NCBI RefSeq assembly: GCF_002407245.1
Contig: NZ_CP010681.1
Location: 124,001 to 188,000, forward strand
From: Phaeobacter piscinae
Lineage (GTDB): Bacteria > Pseudomonadota > Alphaproteobacteria > Rhodobacterales > Rhodobacteraceae
Length of the DNA: 64,000 nucleotides
Reading direction: 5' to 3'
Positions 53,497 to 62,007 of this stretch are shown one piece after another; positions within the stretch are counted from its first letter, which is position 1, and every line of letters begins with the position of its first letter. Below the pieces are notes generated by a model, which did no database searches, had not been told where the DNA came from, and worked only from the letters and a program-made list of their open reading frames with translations. Made by a program: the position numbers and the translations under genes.

Positions 53497-53658
53497 ATGA
53501 TAAACTGGCCATTGATTTTCTCTCTGATTGCAGCGGCTTCGGCGGTGCTGGCATTCGGAGGCATCGCAACCGGATTAGCCTTGGCTGCAAATGTGGTGTT
53601 TCTGATTTCAATGTTTTTACTTGGATTGGCACTGATCGATCGGACACTCTGCGATTGA
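53497..53658 (+). CDS. DUF1328 membrane microprotein
   Basis: 53 residues from an ATG at 53497 with GAGGA upstream, too short for common gene calls. The sequence has two membrane helices with FGGIATGLA between them, the mark of the DUF1328/YtjA family (one Gly-Gly-Ile-Ala turn). Such proteins are widespread in proteobacteria, stress-linked in several, and without known activity. It is 110 bp behind the FNT gene and followed by a terminator. Confidence 0.82.
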   Translation: MINWPLIFSLIAAASAVLAFGGIATGLALAANVVFLISMFLLGLALIDRTLCD

Positions 53659-53720
53659 ATTTACAACACTCAGCAGGCGGCGCAAAAAGCTAGGTTACCT
53701 GACCTGTCTGAGACAAAAGG

Positions 53721-53749
53721 AACGCGATCCCTTGGGAACGCGTTTTTTT
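53721..53749 (+). terminator. Rho-independent terminator behind the DUF1328 gene
   Basis: AACGCGATCCC and GGGAACGCGTT pair over 11 bp with one mismatch and run into T7. It lies 62 bp behind the DUF1328 stop and faces the convergent reductase gene. Confidence 0.82.
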
Positions 53750-53762
53750 GCCCTTAGGGGCC

Positions 53763-55091
53763 TTAGGGGCCGACGGTCTCCTCCGCGAAACTAGGATGAA
53801 TGCCGGTGACAGCTGCCAAGGCTTCAGCGGTCGCACCGCTTGCCAGGAGAGCAGCAAATGGGGCGATCATCTCAGGTGCAGCATGGTTGACCAAGGCAAC
53901 GCCAGTCAGAACATCGTCGACAAAGGTACTCGCGAAAAATGAATTCGCTGCGGTGCCGTCGTCCAATACATCGCTGGCGAGATTCGCAATGACCTCTCCG
54001 TCGTCCTGCCCCTCTGACAAGGACCCAATCTGGGCCACGGGCGGGATCGTGTAGGCTGATTGCGGAACGAGATCCAGATTGATCTGATCGGCGCCCGCCC
54101 CAAAATGTTGCGCGGCGAAACAGGCGCCATCGCGTGTCGCCACCGGTGTCAGGGGCAGACGGTTTGCGACATCACCGATCGCATAGATGCCGGGAATCGA
54201 GGTTTGGAAACGTTCATCAATGGCCAAGGCTCCGGTTTTCGCGTGAGCAATGCCCTGGAGGCCCGGCCCCAGATTGTCCGTATTAGGCACCCGCCCGACC
54301 GCTGCAATGACACGATCAGCATATTGAATGCTGCCGTCGTCAAAGCTGACCTTAAACATGGCCCCATTGAGATCGATCTTAACCGGTTTGCAGCCAAACC
54401 CGATGGTCACGCCCTGTTTTTCGAGACCAGCTTGAACGCAGTCGACAGCGGGGGCGTGAAACTGTTCCAGCAACCGGTTGCCATCGGTCATAAGCTGGAC
54501 CTCGCTACCGAGTGCTGCGAATATGCTAGCGAACTCGCAGCCGATATAGCCACCGCCGATAATAAGCAACCGACCAGGCAAATCGGCCCAGCGGAAGACA
54601 TCATCGCTTGTCGCGGCAAGTTCTCCTCCTGGAATATCCAGAGCGCGCGGCCGCGCACCGGTTGCAAGTAACAACTTGCCCGGTCGAAAGATATCGCCGC
54701 CGGCGTGAACCTGACCGCCCTCGTCAATCTCGGCGGTTGCGCGCAGCAGGTGAACGCCGGCCTGTTGCAGATCTTCTTCGAAATGGCGATTGAGCCGATC
54801 AATCTTTGCGTCTGATCGGCGGCGCAGGGCGGCAAAGCCAAACGGAGGCTTGTCGGTCAGGCCAACCTTGGCCATTTCTTTCAAGCCCTGCTGCTGGGCC
54901 GCTGCGCACCACATTAGTTTTTTCGGCGTGCAGCCCCGGTTGACGCAGGTTCCACCCAGTTCAGCCCGCTCGATCATGACGACAGAAGCGCCCAGCCGTG
55001 CGGCGGTTTTTGCTGCGGCCAACCCGCCGGAACCACCACCAATCACCACGAGGTCATGGGTGGCGGTGGGGTAAGAGGTTAAATGGCTCAT
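53763..55091 (-). CDS. Glutathione-reductase-like flavoprotein disulfide reductase
   Basis: 442 residues of the class I pyridine nucleotide-disulfide oxidoreductase family. FAD motif DLVVIGGGSGGLAAAKTAA, the redox-active disulfide GGTCVNRGCTPKKLMW (C-x4-C), NADPH motif LLIIGGGYIGCEFASIFAALG and the C-terminal dimer-interface His-Glu in GIHPSFAEE. The C-x4-C spacing and the motif GGTCVNRGCTPKK match glutathione reductases; mycothione or mercuric reductases are alternatives. It reduces a disulfide with NADPH in the cytoplasm. Confidence 0.87.
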   Translation of the reverse strand: MSHLTSYPTATHDLVVIGGGSGGLAAAKTAARLGASVVMIERAELGGTCVNRGCTPKKLMWCAAAQQQGLKEMAKVGLTDKPPFGFAALRRRSDAKIDRLNRHFEEDLQQAGVHLLRATAEIDEGGQVHAGGDIFRPGKLLLATGARPRALDIPGGELAATSDDVFRWADLPGRLLIIGGGYIGCEFASIFAALGSEVQLMTDGNRLLEQFHAPAVDCVQAGLEKQGVTIGFGCKPVKIDLNGAMFKVSFDDGSIQYADRVIAAVGRVPNTDNLGPGLQGIAHAKTGALAIDERFQTSIPGIYAIGDVANRLPLTPVATRDGACFAAQHFGAGADQINLDLVPQSAYTIPPVAQIGSLSEGQDDGEVIANLASDVLDDGTAANSFFASTFVDDVLTGVALVNHAAPEMIAPFAALLASGATAEALAAVTGIHPSFAEETVGP

Positions 55092-55200
55092 GGGTATCTC
55101 CGATCAGATTGAGTCATGACCCCAACCCGCAGGCACTGTGTAAGTTCCAAGAAACAAAACCGCGTCTGAAGCGTTGGTTTGTCAATTCAGGAGAGACATC

Positions 55201-56310
55201 ATGCCAAATCAGCCAGAATATCGAGGGGATAAGTCCAAAGAGACAGCTTCCGCTATGCTCCACGCTGGGGACGATACCCAGGTTATGGGGGGGAATGCGA
55301 CGAATAAACCTCGAGGCCGAGATGAACTGCGTACTGAGGGCATGGCAGGTAATAGTGCTGTCGCCACCAATCAGGAGCGACCCTCCGGCGCAGAGGGTTG
55401 GCTGGGGAAGTTTCCCGCCTCAGTGAAATTGTTCTGGTGCGCTTGGGCCCGCATGGGTGAGGCCCATGGCGGGCTACTGGCGGCCGGTGTTGCATTCTAC
55501 GGGCTTCTGTCCGTGTTTCCCGGCATCACTGCAGCGGTTGCCCTGTTTGGTTTGTTTGCTGATCCGACATTGATTACCGAACAGTCCACCTGGCTTACCA
55601 GTCTGCTACCGTCGTCGGCGGCGGAGCTGGTGAACAAGCAACTGGTTCAGGTTGCAGGGGCACGGCCCGACACGCTCGGCTGGGCCGCAGCTGCCTCAGC
55701 AGCACTGGCATTGTGGTCGGCGTCGCGCAGCACCGATAGTGTGATCCAAGGTTTGAACGTCATTTTTGGCACGACGGAGCAGCGCAGCTTTATTGTTCTA
55801 AAGCTCGTGACTGTCACCATCACGCTTGCCGCAATCTGTGGTGCGCTTCTGCTCTTATTGATCGTCGCAGCAATTCCGGCAGCAATTGCGCTATTTGGGG
55901 ACTCCGCCCTGCTGGCTGGTGTAACTCAACTGCTGCGTTGGCCTTTGATGTTTGTGGTGGGGATCGCCGGAATTTCGCTGCTTTACCGCTTTGGCCCTGA
56001 CAGGTCGGGTGAGGGCTGGAAGCTGTTCACCCCCGGCGCAATTCTCAGCTGCGCGCTTTGGGTGGCCGGGAGCATAGGGTTCAGCCTCTATGTGCAGGCG
56101 TTCGGCAGCTATAACGAAACGTTCGGGGCTTTGTCGGGGGTGATCATTTTGCTGACTTGGATGTGGCTTTCCGCCTTTGTCATCCTGTTTGGCGCAGGGT
56201 TGGACGCTGAAAGACGGGCAGACACCATGGCCGATTGTGCCCCACTGTCGGCAGAGGCGGAAAGCGGCGCGGAGGTGGGTGATAGCCGGTCGTCCTCCGC
56301 TGCCGCCTGA
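55201..56310 (+). CDS. YihY/BrkB family inner membrane protein
   Basis: 369 residues from the ATG at 55201 with AGGAGAG upstream. A 75-residue hydrophilic lead precedes about six helices. The family start is AWARMGEAHGGLLAAGVAFYGLLSVFPGITAAVALFG, and later ASAALALWSASRSTDSVIQGLNVIFG is the typical loop; TWMWLSAFVILFGAGLDAERR closes it. YihY/BrkB proteins were once called ribonuclease BN; their true role, perhaps in transport of a small solute or lipid, is unsettled. It diverges from the reductase gene. Confidence 0.86.
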   Translation: MPNQPEYRGDKSKETASAMLHAGDDTQVMGGNATNKPRGRDELRTEGMAGNSAVATNQERPSGAEGWLGKFPASVKLFWCAWARMGEAHGGLLAAGVAFYGLLSVFPGITAAVALFGLFADPTLITEQSTWLTSLLPSSAAELVNKQLVQVAGARPDTLGWAAAASAALALWSASRSTDSVIQGLNVIFGTTEQRSFIVLKLVTVTITLAAICGALLLLLIVAAIPAAIALFGDSALLAGVTQLLRWPLMFVVGIAGISLLYRFGPDRSGEGWKLFTPGAILSCALWVAGSIGFSLYVQAFGSYNETFGALSGVIILLTWMWLSAFVILFGAGLDAERRADTMADCAPLSAEAESGAEVGDSRSSSAAA

Positions 56311-56342
56311 GAAACACTGGCGAGCAGCGACCAGATCGATTG

Positions 56343-57614
56343 TCAGTTGGCAGACTCGTCCTGTACCTCACTCAACCGCGCGCCAAGGGCCGCGCCAAGC
56401 CCACTGAGAATGGCGAGGAGGGCCAAAACAGGGGCGGCTCCAAACGCATCGGCAAGTAGCCCAAAGCCACCACCGAGCAGTATGAGCACTCCAATCAGCG
56501 TATTGGAAAGCGCGGTATAGACAGATGTGTGCCCATCGGTGTCCATGTCCGTCAGATGGGTCTTTCGTCCGGCGCGCGCGCCTTGATAGGCGATCTGCGC
56601 CACAAAGACGAAACCAGCGACCACGATACCTGCAGGCGCTCCGGCGGTCCAGCCGACAGCTGCCGCCGCAGCCAGTGTCACGGCACTTAATGCACCTGAG
56701 ATCATCAGGGTCTGGCGGCTGGAGCGATCCGACAGCTTCCCCCAGATATATGACGACACAATCGCGGCAATCGATGACGCCAGGACCAACAGGCCAAGGT
56801 TGCCAAAACCGCTCTCCGCGTCCCGGCCACCAAGCATCACGAGAAACGGTGGCGCCAGGGCGGTTGAGACCAGCAGCGCTCTTGTGCCGATATAACGGCG
56901 CAGTTCGTAGTCTTCCTTGAGGGGGCGCAGCAGCTGGTTCGGGGCAAAACCTTCAGCCTCCTGGGGTGCGGCTTCGGGCTCATCCAGCCGCGCAAAAATG
57001 GCTGCTGAACCAAGCCAGAACACCCCTGCCAAGGCAACCACCAGCGAGATTGCGACAGTCGTGCGTGGCAAGAGGCCAGTGCTGAGAAGAACGGCGAAGA
57101 GGAACACGCCACTGGCCGCGAGCGTCCCCGCCGTCCCCGAGACCGAGCCGCGTTTGCCCTTGTCCACGGTGCGGGCCAGAATATCCTTGTAGCTGGCAGA
57201 GCATGCCGACCGCGCCACCGCGAGCAGCGCCAGACAAGCTAGAATGACCCAGCCTGCCGCAACCCCCGGCAGCAGCAAAGCCGCTGTTGCAATGCCGAGT
57301 GCCGCCAGTCCCTGCAGGCCCGATCCTGCAGCCCAATAGTATTTGCGCTGGCGACTTTGTTCGATGCGCTGCGCAAGCGCCAGCTGCGGCAGCAGTGAGC
57401 CGGATTCACGCACCGGAACCAGTACGCCGATCAGGTAGCCCGGTGCTCCGATGGCGTTAAGCAGCCACGCCAGCACCAGTTTAGGGTCAATCAACCCGTC
57501 GGCCAGCTTGGTTGCAGTCAGTGCGGTAACATGGGTGGCAACCCGGTCAGCAGCCTGCTGATTTGGAGCCTTCGCATCTGTGATCAGCCTATAAATCGAA
57601 TGTGCCACACCCAT
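56343..57614 (-). CDS. Major facilitator superfamily transporter
   Basis: 423 residues from the ATG at 57614; the frame extends 50 codons further but with no site. The first 75 residues are hydrophilic and the remaining sequence has ten to twelve helices, including LNAIGAPGYLIGVLVPVRESGSLLPQLAL at helix 1-2, AVARSACSASYKDILARTVDKGKRGSVSGTAG and IWGKLSDRSSRQTLMISGA, the loop-8/9 MFS motif. Substrate unknown. It lies close behind the MerR gene on the same strand. Confidence 0.82.
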   Translation of the reverse strand: MGVAHSIYRLITDAKAPNQQAADRVATHVTALTATKLADGLIDPKLVLAWLLNAIGAPGYLIGVLVPVRESGSLLPQLALAQRIEQSRQRKYYWAAGSGLQGLAALGIATAALLLPGVAAGWVILACLALLAVARSACSASYKDILARTVDKGKRGSVSGTAGTLAASGVFLFAVLLSTGLLPRTTVAISLVVALAGVFWLGSAAIFARLDEPEAAPQEAEGFAPNQLLRPLKEDYELRRYIGTRALLVSTALAPPFLVMLGGRDAESGFGNLGLLVLASSIAAIVSSYIWGKLSDRSSRQTLMISGALSAVTLAAAAAVGWTAGAPAGIVVAGFVFVAQIAYQGARAGRKTHLTDMDTDGHTSVYTALSNTLIGVLILLGGGFGLLADAFGAAPVLALLAILSGLGAALGARLSEVQDESAN

Positions 57615-57706
57615 GATGTCTTTTGCCTCGCAACTGTACCTCTCGCTCCCTGCGATATGGTTCAGAGCATTAATAAGTCTATGGGCGGCGCGCCACATAT
57701 GCGGTG

Positions 57707-58111
57707 TCAGCCGCTTGCACGCGCGCGCTTCGCAACCTTCAGCAGACGTTGAAATGTCGGGCATTCCATATGCGATGGGGCAGGGCAGTCTGCGACATGG
57801 CGGATTGCGTCACGCAGGGTCGACAGGCTGCGGATCTGCTGATCCAGCTGGTCTGCGCGCTGATGTAGCTCTGCGCGGGGCAGGTCTGGCTGGCCGTCGG
57901 AACCAAACATACCGGAAATTTCCGCCAGCGTGAAATCGGCAGCCTTGCCAAGCGCGATCAGCGAGAGCTGCAAGAGCGTCTCCGGTCCGAACTGCCGCCG
58001 CAATCCCTTGCGGCTCAGCGAGGTAATCAGGCCGAGTTCCTCGTAATACCTGAGCGTGGCGGGAGTGACGCCACAGCGGGCAGCAACCTCTCCGATATCA
58101 TATAGGCGCAT
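57707..58111 (-). CDS. MerR-family transcriptional regulator
   Basis: 134 residues from the ATG at 58111 with AGAGGGGAAA upstream; the longer frame upstream is antisense to the MFS gene. Helix-turn-helix: MRLYDIGEVAARCGVTPATLRYYEELGLITSLSRKGLRRQF, then a dimer coiled coil. Two cysteines in the C-terminus (VADCPAPSHMECPTF) recall redox- or metal-sensing MerR proteins. It is divergent from an MFS gene, which it probably activates. Confidence 0.86.
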   Translation of the reverse strand: MRLYDIGEVAARCGVTPATLRYYEELGLITSLSRKGLRRQFGPETLLQLSLIALGKAADFTLAEISGMFGSDGQPDLPRAELHQRADQLDQQIRSLSTLRDAIRHVADCPAPSHMECPTFQRLLKVAKRARASG

Positions 58112-58123
58112 CGATTTCCCCTC

Positions 58124-58154
58124 TTGACCTAAAGTGGACTTGAAGTTGCAGGGT
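58124..58154 (+). promoter_or_regulatory. MerR-type promoter with dyad between -35 and -10
   Basis: A -35 TTGACC (58124-58129) is followed after 19 bp by a weak -10 (58149-58154). The imperfect dyad CCTAAAGTGGACTTGAAG (58128-58145, six of eight pairs) fills the over-long spacer. An extended 19-bp spacer with a central dyad is the hallmark of MerR-activated promoters. It would drive the MFS gene at 58191. Confidence 0.6.
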
Positions 58155-58190
58155 GCTTGAGAGTGCTGAATATCACAACAGGAGTATCGC

Positions 58191-59432
58191 ATGTCCGGGC
58201 AGATAGTTTCAGGATCCGACGCCATCTGGAAGGATCCGCGCGCCATAACATTGTTGCTGGCGGCAACCTTGACGATCATGGCAAATGCGACCATCAGCCC
58301 GGCGCTGCCTGGCATCGAGGCAGAATTCTCCGGAAGCCCGAATGCGGCTTTGCTGACGCGGTTCTTGGTACCTGCACCGTCGCTTTCCGTTCTGATTTTC
58401 GCGCCCGTTGCAGGATGGCTTGCAGATCGATACGGGCGGCGCTGGATGCTGCTGCTTGGTGTCGTGCTCTTTGCGTTCAGCGGTGTCGCGGGGCTCATGT
58501 TGCCGGACCTGACTTCCATCATGATCAGCAGGCTGCTGCTCGGGGTGGCGGTCGCTATGATCATGACCGCACAAACCGCGCTGATCGGCGATTATTTCGT
58601 CGGCGACGCGCGGCGCAGTATGATGGGGTTGCAGACCTCGGCGCGCAACTTTGGTGGGTTGCTGTTCATCACCTCTGCCGGGTGGCTGGCGCTGATATCT
58701 TCGCGGCTGCCGTTTGCCATCTACGGGGCCGCAATCATCTTGGCGCCTTTGGTCTGGCGGCACGTGACAGAGCCGGATCCTCTGCGTCAGAACAAACATG
58801 CTGCCGGGCCTGAAGGTGGTACAGCTCACGCAAGATGGCGGATGTTGCTTGCAGGACTGGCGCTGCTGCAGATGATCACCAGTCTGGTCTTCTTCATGAT
58901 GCCAACCCAATTGCCGTTTTTCCTTGCTGCACAGGGCGGGGACCATGCGGCAAAAACCGGGTTGATGCTGGGCATGCTGACGCTAACTGGTGCCATGACG
59001 GGATTCTTCTACCTCCGTATCAACCGCATTCTTCAGGAGGCTGGTTCTTATGCGTTGGGGTATACCCTGATGGCGGGTGGGTTCCTGCTGCTGACGATTG
59101 ACGGTGATCTGTGGCACAGCCTTGCGATGGTTGCGATTGGTGGCGGGTTGGCAACCGTGATGCCAAATTTCATTGCCTTGGCTCTTGCATTATCGCCAGC
59201 CAACCGGCGCGGTATCGTTGCAGGGGCGTTGATGGCCTCGGTGTTTCTGGGACAGATACTGTCACCGGCTGTGAGCATTCCGGGAATCGCCGCACTTGGA
59301 TTTCAGGGGATGTTTCGTGCGGCGGCTGTGCTGTTGGCCTGTCTGGCACTTGGTGCTGCAATGTGGGCCCTGATTCCCCGGCTCAATATGATTCTTGTTG
59401 AGCCATTCAGGGGGCTACGCCGCTCAAGATAG
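58191..59432 (+). CDS. Major facilitator superfamily transporter, MerR-linked
   Basis: 413 residues, twelve helices predicted. Motifs: the loop 2-3 GWLADRYGRRWMLLLG, TIMANATISPALPGIEAEF at the start (as in DHA1-type exporters) and ALIGDYFVGDARRSMMGLQTSARNFGG. An ATG at 58191 behind AGGAG. Probably an exporter of a toxic or signalling compound sensed by the divergent MerR protein; the substrate is not visible. Confidence 0.86.
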   Translation: MSGQIVSGSDAIWKDPRAITLLLAATLTIMANATISPALPGIEAEFSGSPNAALLTRFLVPAPSLSVLIFAPVAGWLADRYGRRWMLLLGVVLFAFSGVAGLMLPDLTSIMISRLLLGVAVAMIMTAQTALIGDYFVGDARRSMMGLQTSARNFGGLLFITSAGWLALISSRLPFAIYGAAIILAPLVWRHVTEPDPLRQNKHAAGPEGGTAHARWRMLLAGLALLQMITSLVFFMMPTQLPFFLAAQGGDHAAKTGLMLGMLTLTGAMTGFFYLRINRILQEAGSYALGYTLMAGGFLLLTIDGDLWHSLAMVAIGGGLATVMPNFIALALALSPANRRGIVAGALMASVFLGQILSPAVSIPGIAALGFQGMFRAAAVLLACLALGAAMWALIPRLNMILVEPFRGLRRSR

Positions 59433-59888
59433 GTCAAATTGGCAGCATCACACCACCGCGCGTTAAGATATTGCAGATAAAACCTAACAGAGCGTTAAGG
59501 TCGAGTTTTGGTTTTCTGAAAGTTAATCCCGCTGTTTGCCGCGGGTCTTGTCGTCAGTGAGAGCCGGGCCTGCCGCTTTGTGGCAGCCTTGCCACGGCGC
59601 TGCCGCATTGGGGCGGGTGCCGGAAGTCGATGGCCGAACAGTCGTGGTTTGCCATCTAGATTTGTCGAGTAATTATAGGGGTTTATTAAAAAGTTAATAA
59701 AAACACTGAGAAATTGTGTGCGCTCTGAGGTTTTTTTGCGATGATGGGTCATCAAAACCCTGGGGGGGGTACTGATTTGTTAGTAGTGACTTATTTCGCC
59801 CATGGTTTCGGCCATGTTTGGCAGTTTCGCGCCTCAATCCAGCCGCAGCCTTGCACCAATGTGTGAGCGTGGGAATTTGGAGAGGGCG
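59433..59888. other. 456-bp intergenic stretch, AT-rich right half
   Basis: No credible gene. The part from about 59655 to 59760 is AT-rich, with runs such as TTTATTAAAAAG and TTTTTTTG, and a G8 run lies at about 59763. It should hold the promoter of the protease gene. Confidence 0.45.
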
Positions 59889-60602
59889 ATGAAACGCATT
59901 TTAGCTGCTTTTGCGGCATGCCTCCTGCTTGGCATGCCTGATAGCGCTGCTGCGGAGGAACCGCAGACCAGCATTACCTCCGTCGTCGGTTGGGAGGCCG
60001 TAGGTCGGCTGAACATTTCGGGGCGGAACATGTGTACCGGGGCGCTGGTGGCGCCTGATTTGGTCGTGACAGCCGCGCATTGTGTCTACGACCCGGTCAC
60101 GGGGCGTCAGGTTGACCCGACCAGCATCCGCTTCGACGCTGGGCTAAACGGACGTCGAGCAAAGGCGGCGCGGTCAATTACAAAGACGGTTGTCCATCCA
60201 AGTTATCAATACGGGCAACCGGGCGACTCTCAGCTTGGCAATGACATCGCGATCCTTCGGTTGGATCGCCCCATCAGTCGCAAGATGATCCAGCCTTTTG
60301 AATTGGCCAATCGCCCGGCGCGCGGCGCGTCAGTTGAGGTCCTCTCGTATTCGATGGCGCAACAGAACCGCCCTAATCTGGAGCAAAACTGCCATGTCTT
60401 GGCGCGGCAGGCGCAAATATTGGTGATGACCTGCAGGGTTGATTTCGGTGCTTCCGGAGCGCCGGTGTTTGATGTGGCGCCGGGCCGGATGCCGCGACTG
60501 GTCTCAGTTATTTCGGCCAAGGCGGCGGTGGGCAATCGCCGGGTTTCCATCGGAACCTCATTTGACCGCACAGTGATTGCGATGATGCGTTCTGCCAGCT
60601 GA
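59889..60602 (+). CDS. Exported trypsin-like serine protease
   Basis: 237 residues from the ATG at 59889, chosen because GGAGAGG precedes it and because it opens directly on a signal peptide (RILAAFAACLLLGMPDSAAAEE). The chymotrypsin fold shows the His in VVTAAHCVY, the Asp in GNDIAILRLDRP and the Ser in DFGASGAPVFD. The loop before the serine is GASGAP instead of GDSGGP, so the oxyanion-side Asp is lost but the nucleophile stays. It acts in the periplasm or outside. One disulfide pair in the His loop (C-TGALV...AAHC) is typical. Confidence 0.83.
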   Translation: MKRILAAFAACLLLGMPDSAAAEEPQTSITSVVGWEAVGRLNISGRNMCTGALVAPDLVVTAAHCVYDPVTGRQVDPTSIRFDAGLNGRRAKAARSITKTVVHPSYQYGQPGDSQLGNDIAILRLDRPISRKMIQPFELANRPARGASVEVLSYSMAQQNRPNLEQNCHVLARQAQILVMTCRVDFGASGAPVFDVAPGRMPRLVSVISAKAAVGNRRVSIGTSFDRTVIAMMRSAS

Positions 60603-60837
60603 TGTGAGGATCTGACGGGGTAAACCGGCATTGAGACCGGGTCGAGCAGCCCCCGTTGGCCCATTCGGACAGAGGCATTTCAGATGTTCTACCGGCAAAG
60701 CATCTGCCTGATACTAGAGTTCCTTTGAACTGCGCTCCCTGACCGGCGCAGCCTTGGACTGAAATCAGTTCAGCAACAAGACGCTACTATAGAGCCTGGC
60801 CCCGACTGGATCGCAGCGGGCGCGTTGAGGTGTGCCC

Positions 60838-62007
60838 CTAAGGTTCGCGCAGCGCCTCGCGGGATTTATACAGCGGCTTTAGCATGTAGTTGAGGATCGT
60901 CTTGCTACCGGTCTGCAATTCTGCCGTGGCGCGCATACCTGGACGGATCTCAATCGCCTGCTGGCGTTCGGTAAACTCCGACCGGTCCACTTTCACCGTA
61001 ACACGATAATAAGGTTCGGCACGCGGATTGCGTTCGTCCTCGAATGTATCTGCGGAAACAAAATCCACCTTGCCACGCAGCGAGCCATAGATGGTGTAGT
61101 CATAGGCCGAGAGTTTGATCGTGGCATCCTGTCCGGGTTGCACGCTGGCGATATTCTCGGGCTTCACCCGCGCTTCGACAAACATCTCCTCACCCAGCGG
61201 GATGATTTCGACAATCTCCTCGCCCGGGCGGATCACGCCACCGATGGTGGTAACGGCCAGACTGTTGACAATCCCTGCCATGGGGGAGGTGATCACGGTC
61301 CGGTTCAACTGATCCTGCGCCAGCCGCAGTTCCTGCCGGTAGGAGGTCAGCTCACGCAGCGTTTTGGAGTAGTCCTCCGCCAGCTCAAGCTCTGACTGGG
61401 TGCCGATTTCATTGTATTTCGCCTGCGCATCGCTCACAGATTTTTGCGCGCGATTGACCTCGATCAGCGCGACGATCTCTTTTTTATAGAGGCGCTGCAT
61501 GTTGGCCAATTCATCCTTCAACTGGTCAAGGATTTCGCGGGCACTGGCGCGACGGCTGGTAAAATCTGTCTGACGGGCATTCAGAAGCGCCCGTTCAGAC
61601 GTATAAATTCCGGGAGAGCGATCCGCCAATTCCTCCGGCACCTTGAAGTCGAAGGCACCTTCCAGCTCGGCCTCAAGCCGGTACTGTTTGATTTCCAAGG
61701 CGTCGATCCGGTCCTGCAGATCATCTGCAGCGGCGCGGAATTTGGTGTCTTGCAGGCGGGCAAGGATCTGTCCGGCCTTCACCGCATCGCCCTGATGGAC
61801 ATGCAATTCAGCCAGAATGCCGCCCTCAAGGTTCTGCACGATCTGGGAGCGCGAAGAAGAGACAACCTCGCCATCCGCGCGCACGATTTCATCAACCCAG
61901 GCAAAGCTGGCCCAGAGCAGAAACACCACCAGCGCGCCTGCGACCAGATAGATGATACGGCTGGCCCCGCGTGAGGTTTCGCGAAGATCGTAGCCGGTTG
62001 AGGTCAT
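60838..62007 (-). CDS. Type I secretion membrane fusion protein (HlyD/LapC family)
   Basis: 389 residues. One N-terminal helix (IIYLVAGALVVFLLWASFAWV), the start of the lipoyl half (VVSSSRSQIVQNLEGGILAELHVHQGDAVKAGQIL), a long alpha-hairpin coiled coil (about 100-240), the second lipoyl half (NRTVITSPMAGIVNSLAV) and the beta-barrel end with IEIRPGMRATAELQTGSKTILNYMLKPL. This is the standard adaptor joining an ABC exporter to an outer-membrane TolC-like channel. Its ATG overlaps the stop of the ABC gene by 4 bp. Confidence 0.92.
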   Translation of the reverse strand: MTSTGYDLRETSRGASRIIYLVAGALVVFLLWASFAWVDEIVRADGEVVSSSRSQIVQNLEGGILAELHVHQGDAVKAGQILARLQDTKFRAAADDLQDRIDALEIKQYRLEAELEGAFDFKVPEELADRSPGIYTSERALLNARQTDFTSRRASAREILDQLKDELANMQRLYKKEIVALIEVNRAQKSVSDAQAKYNEIGTQSELELAEDYSKTLRELTSYRQELRLAQDQLNRTVITSPMAGIVNSLAVTTIGGVIRPGEEIVEIIPLGEEMFVEARVKPENIASVQPGQDATIKLSAYDYTIYGSLRGKVDFVSADTFEDERNPRAEPYYRVTVKVDRSEFTERQQAIEIRPGMRATAELQTGSKTILNYMLKPLYKSREALREP

